Source of the DNA: Lachnospiraceae bacterium
GTDB taxonomy: Bacteria; Bacillota; Clostridia; Lachnospirales; Lachnospiraceae
Assembly (NCBI GenBank): GCA_017958465.1
Contig: JAGDCQ010000262.1
Span: 1-7,625 of the forward strand
Reading direction: 5' to 3'
Length of the DNA stretch: 7,625 nt
The stretch's first letter is position 1. Every line of letters begins with the position of its first letter. The position numbers and the translations under genes are program-made. Shown one piece after another: positions 5,511 through 7,625 of the stretch. The notes beneath the pieces were generated by a model. The model was not told the origin of the DNA, did not search any database, and saw nothing but the letters and a program-made list of their open reading frames with translations.

Positions 5511-5511
5511 G
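5491..5511. promoter_or_regulatory. imperfect palindrome over the trpR-like promoter, possible operator
   Basis: CTTCACTTT (5491-5499) and AAAGTAAAG (5503-5511) are complementary at 8 of 9 positions around TTT. The palindrome covers the -35 box and most of the spacer of the promoter above. It is a candidate site for the TrpR-like protein itself, but the AT-rich context lowers confidence. Confidence 0.4.
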
Positions 5512-5530
5512 AGTTAGTTTTTCATTTAAC

Positions 5531-5567
5531 AAAAAAATATTGAAAAACTTTGAAAAATATTGAAAAA
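5531..5567 (+). repeat. three TTGAAAAA repeats at exact 10-base spacing with phased A-tracts, upstream of tldD
   Basis: TTGAAAAA occurs at 5540-5547, 5550-5557 and 5560-5567, preceded by an A7 run at 5531-5537. The A-tracts therefore recur once per helical turn, the known arrangement for intrinsically bent DNA. The last copy supplies the -35 box of the tldD promoter, so the array sits where an UP element or a repeated activator site would act. Confidence 0.8.
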
Positions 5568-5588
5568 GAGGACTTCATTTGCTATCAT
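5560..5588 (+). promoter_or_regulatory. sigma-A promoter of tldD-tldE with extended -10
   Basis: TTGAAA (5560-5565) and TATCAT (5583-5588) have a 17-base spacer, and TGC just before the -10 gives an extended -10. Transcription would start near 5595, leaving a leader of about 23 bases to the ATG at 5618. Confidence 0.7.
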
Positions 5589-5604
5589 CAAGGAAAACAG
5601 TATT

Positions 5605-5612
5605 AAAGGGGG
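5605..5612 (+). promoter_or_regulatory. ribosome binding site deciding the tldD start
   Basis: AAAGGGGG lies five bases before the ATG at 5618. The longer in-frame alternative at 5579 (TTG) would lie ahead of the predicted -10 box and has no such site. Confidence 0.75.
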
Positions 5613-5617
5613 CAAAT

Positions 5618-7042
5618 ATGCAGGTACACAAAAGTGTGTTTATTATCGAGAAAAAGCCGCTTCTCAAGAAGCTGCTTTCGGTCCTTCTCGAAAAGTATGA
5701 ATATGTTTCGATCCTGGCTACGGATTCGGACAGCAAAAACTACAGGGTTTCCAGCACGGGAACATCTATAGGCGAGAGCGGCTTCCTCTGCGAAAGAGGC
5801 TTTGTCATGAAGGTTTATGACAAAGGGAGGTTTGTTGAGTATTCCTTCAACGAGATCTCTGAGGACAGCATCGCAAAGATAGCAGGTGCTGTGGACGCCC
5901 TTGTGGCATCGAAAAAAGAAGAGGAAAGCTTCGATCATCCTAAGTTCAGCATCCCCGAGGATTCACCCTTAAGCTTTGAAAAGTCCACGGACTACGAGAT
6001 CAGCCCCGTTCAGATGGGGGACGAAGCCATCATCAGGCTTCTTACAAAGCTCAGGGAGAAAGGCCTTGCCTACTCTGAAAGGATAATCGACTGCAGCGCG
6101 CTCTGCAGCTATCAGGTATACACAAAGCTGTTCCTTTCACCGGGCCGCGACATGACACAGAGTGTTATGTGGGTATGCGGCTCTATTATGGCGCTTGCAA
6201 GGGACGAAGACCGTGTGGAAGAAGGCTACAGGCCTGTTTCCTGCCTTGGCGGTATGGAGATCCTCGACAAGCTTGAGAGCAACGTTGAAAAGGCCTGCGA
6301 TGATGCGATCGCAAAGCTCGACGCGGAGCCCATCGTTCCCGGCGAGTATGAATGCATCTGCGAGCCCGACGTTACAGGTATGATCGTTCACGAAGCCTTC
6401 GGCCACGGCGTCGAGATGGATATGTTCGTGAAGGACAGGGCTCTTGCAAAGCAGTATATCGGCAAACAGGTGGCAAGCGAGCTTATCACCATGCACGACG
6501 GCGCCTGCGTTATCCCTCAGGTTGCAACTTATTTCTTTGATGATGAGGGCGTGCCCGCCCAGGATACAGTGGTTATAAAGGACGGTATCCTGCAGACAGG
6601 TATCAGCGATTCCCTTTCCGCAGCAGTCCTCGGGACAGCTCCCACAGGCAACGGCCGCAGGGAAAACAGCGAGCGCAAGGCCTACACCCGTATGACGAAC
6701 ACCATCTTCGAAGCAGGTACTTCAAAGGTAGAGGATATGATAGCCTCCGTGAAATACGGAATGCTGCTCAGCAACGCCGAAAGCGGTATGGAAGACCCTA
6801 AGAACTGGGGTATCCAGCTGATGGTCGGTATGGCAAGGGAGATCAAAGACGGCAAGCTTACGGGCAAGGTGTTCTCACCCATCGTGCTTACAGGCTATGT
6901 TCCGGACCTCCTTAAATCCATCTCCATGATATCCGACACCATAGAGGCCGGCGGAAGCGGGTTCTGTGGCAAGGGCTACAAAGAGTGGGTAAAGGTATCG
7001 GACGGCGGCCCTTATATTAAAGCAAGGATCCGTCTGGGTTGA
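5618..7042 (+). CDS. tldD: TldD-type zinc metalloprotease subunit (TldD/PmbA family, U62)
   Basis: TldD is the catalytic subunit of the TldD/TldE heterodimer, a cytoplasmic zinc protease that in E. coli degrades unfolded peptides and trims the microcin B17 leader. The 474-residue protein, near the usual E. coli length of about 480, shows the zinc motif HEAFGH (258-263: H258, E259 and H263 as metal ligands and catalytic Glu) within MIVHEAFGHGVEMDMF. The third ligand expected from E. coli is a Cys near the C-terminus, here C450 in SGFCGKGY. Further family features are GTAPTGNGRRE (339-349), TNTIFEAGT (360-368) and GMLLSNAESGMEDP (381-394). No signal peptide or membrane segment is seen. The ATG at 5618 is fixed by its ribosome binding site and the promoter. 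tldE follows after 22 bases, so the pair is an operon. No peptide precursor or modification enzyme gene is nearby, so a housekeeping role is more likely than peptide-antibiotic maturation. Confidence 0.95.
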   Translation: MQVHKSVFIIEKKPLLKKLLSVLLEKYEYVSILATDSDSKNYRVSSTGTSIGESGFLCERGFVMKVYDKGRFVEYSFNEISEDSIAKIAGAVDALVASKKEEESFDHPKFSIPEDSPLSFEKSTDYEISPVQMGDEAIIRLLTKLREKGLAYSERIIDCSALCSYQVYTKLFLSPGRDMTQSVMWVCGSIMALARDEDRVEEGYRPVSCLGGMEILDKLESNVEKACDDAIAKLDAEPIVPGEYECICEPDVTGMIVHEAFGHGVEMDMFVKDRALAKQYIGKQVASELITMHDGACVIPQVATYFFDDEGVPAQDTVVIKDGILQTGISDSLSAAVLGTAPTGNGRRENSERKAYTRMTNTIFEAGTSKVEDMIASVKYGMLLSNAESGMEDPKNWGIQLMVGMAREIKDGKLTGKVFSPIVLTGYVPDLLKSISMISDTIEAGGSGFCGKGYKEWVKVSDGGPYIKARIRLG

Positions 7043-7052
7043 CCGGTACTTC

Positions 7053-7058
7053 AGGAGG
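7053..7058 (+). promoter_or_regulatory. ribosome binding site of tldE
   Basis: A perfect AGGAGG lies six bases before the ATG at 7065 and only three before the in-frame ATG at 7062; spacing favours 7065. Confidence 0.75.
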
Positions 7059-7064
7059 TAGATG

Positions 7065-7625
7065 ATGAAAGAGTTGATTTTAAGCGCCCTTAAACAGGCG
7101 GGAATAGATGAATACAGGATCACAGACACCTTTACCGAGAGCGCCGAAGCGTTCTTTGTAAAGAAGAGGCTGGACCTTAAGCGCAGGAAAGAGAACAGAA
7201 GGATCGCCATTACGGTGTTTTCAAACTTCTCAAACGAAAAGGGGGAGATGAAGGGCTTTGCCGACATTTTCGTCTTCCCGGGAATAGATAAAGAAGAGCT
7301 TGTTAAGAAGCTCAGGGACGCAAAGTACGCCGCAGGCTTTGTTGCAAACCCCACATACGATCTTGGAAAGGCAGAGAAGGGCTCCGTGCTCAAGAACCTG
7401 CCTGATATCGAAGAAGACCTTATGACAATGTCGAAGGCGCTGTTTTCTGCGGATACGGGAGAGAGCGCATTTGTGAACTCTGCAGAGGTTTTTGCGACAA
7501 AGAAAAGGACCAATATCATCATATCCAACGGGACAGATGTCACCTACAATTCCTTCAGGATAAGCGGTGAGTTTGTGGCCCAGTGCAAGGAGCCCCAGGA
7601 TGTAGAGACCTATATGGATTTTGCC
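7065..7625 (+). CDS. tldE: TldE/PmbA-like partner subunit of TldD, 3'-partial
   Basis: This frame stays open to the window edge, giving 187 residues of a protein whose family members are about 450. TldE (PmbA) pairs with TldD; it lacks the zinc motif and shapes the shared protease chamber. The visible part has an N-terminal domain (1-130: MKELILSALKQAGIDEYRI and a long charged region) and the segment FVNSAEVFATKKRTNIII (136-153) followed by SNGTDVTYNSFR (154-165), which matches the TldE side of the TldD/PmbA family as I remember it. The identification rests on this segment plus position right after tldD, 22 bases downstream, same strand, with a perfect ribosome binding site. The C-terminal domain is outside the window, so lack of HExxxH cannot be confirmed. 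The possible start at 7062 would add only one Met. Confidence 0.88.
   Translation, partial: MKELILSALKQAGIDEYRITDTFTESAEAFFVKKRLDLKRRKENRRIAITVFSNFSNEKGEMKGFADIFVFPGIDKEELVKKLRDAKYAAGFVANPTYDLGKAEKGSVLKNLPDIEEDLMTMSKALFSADTGESAFVNSAEVFATKKRTNIIISNGTDVTYNSFRISGEFVAQCKEPQDVETYMDFA

Noticed and set aside
6875..7543. Long minus-strand open frame (222 residues) opposite tldE and the tldD end
   Set aside because: It is the antisense shadow of two well-supported genes; its Ser/Leu/Phe-rich composition is typical of antisense frames, and it has no recognisable motif.
1..7625. Mobile element, CRISPR, toxin-antitoxin, tRNA/rRNA or a novel multi-gene system
   Set aside because: I saw no transposase, terminal repeats, spaced repeat arrays, cloverleaf RNA or unexplained gene cluster; the genes are mostly housekeeping, and base use looks even across the window.

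Overview
The window looks like an ordinary chromosomal stretch from a low-to-moderate GC Firmicute, most likely a Clostridia member of the Lachnospiraceae type. The pointers are a RecU-type Holliday junction resolvase, a PcrA helicase with a C-terminal Tudor-like domain, a DUF1836 protein, a YerC/TrpR-like repressor, strong AGGAGG-type ribosome binding sites and AT-rich intergenic promoters. The family calls come from motif recognition by eye; no database search was run.

Layout, left to right. (1) Positions 2-738 (+) hold the 3' part of an RluA-family pseudouridine synthase gene that is split by a -1 frameshift near 345-355. (2) recU (822-1352, +) follows after 83 bases and ends at a perfect 14-bp hairpin that can terminate transcription from both directions. 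(3) On the other strand are a small single-span membrane protein with a repeated acidic tail (1432-1701) and pcrA (1801-4170). (4) A 243-base divergent intergenic region has a LexA/SOS-box-like palindrome on the pcrA promoter and, for the plus-strand DUF1836 gene (4414-5040), a perfect consensus sigma-A promoter followed by a leader of about 100 bases. (5) A second bidirectional terminator overlaps the end of the convergent trpR-like gene (5085-5444, -). (6) A 173-base divergent region with a phased A-tract array leads into tldD (5618-7042, +) and tldE (7065 to the window edge).

Functionally, the window mixes rRNA/RNA modification (RluA family), DNA repair and recombination (RecU, PcrA), two likely DNA-binding regulators (DUF1836 protein, TrpR-like) and a TldD/TldE protease pair. 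Only tldD-tldE forms a clear functional operon; rluA and recU may be co-transcribed. I found no mobile element, CRISPR array, tRNA, rRNA or obvious novel defence or biosynthetic system. The most interesting signals are regulatory: the LexA-like box on pcrA, the consensus promoter plus structured leader before the DUF1836 gene, the helically phased TTGAAAAA repeats before tldD, and the terminator whose loop contains a stop codon. No gene-free stretch exceeds 300 bases.
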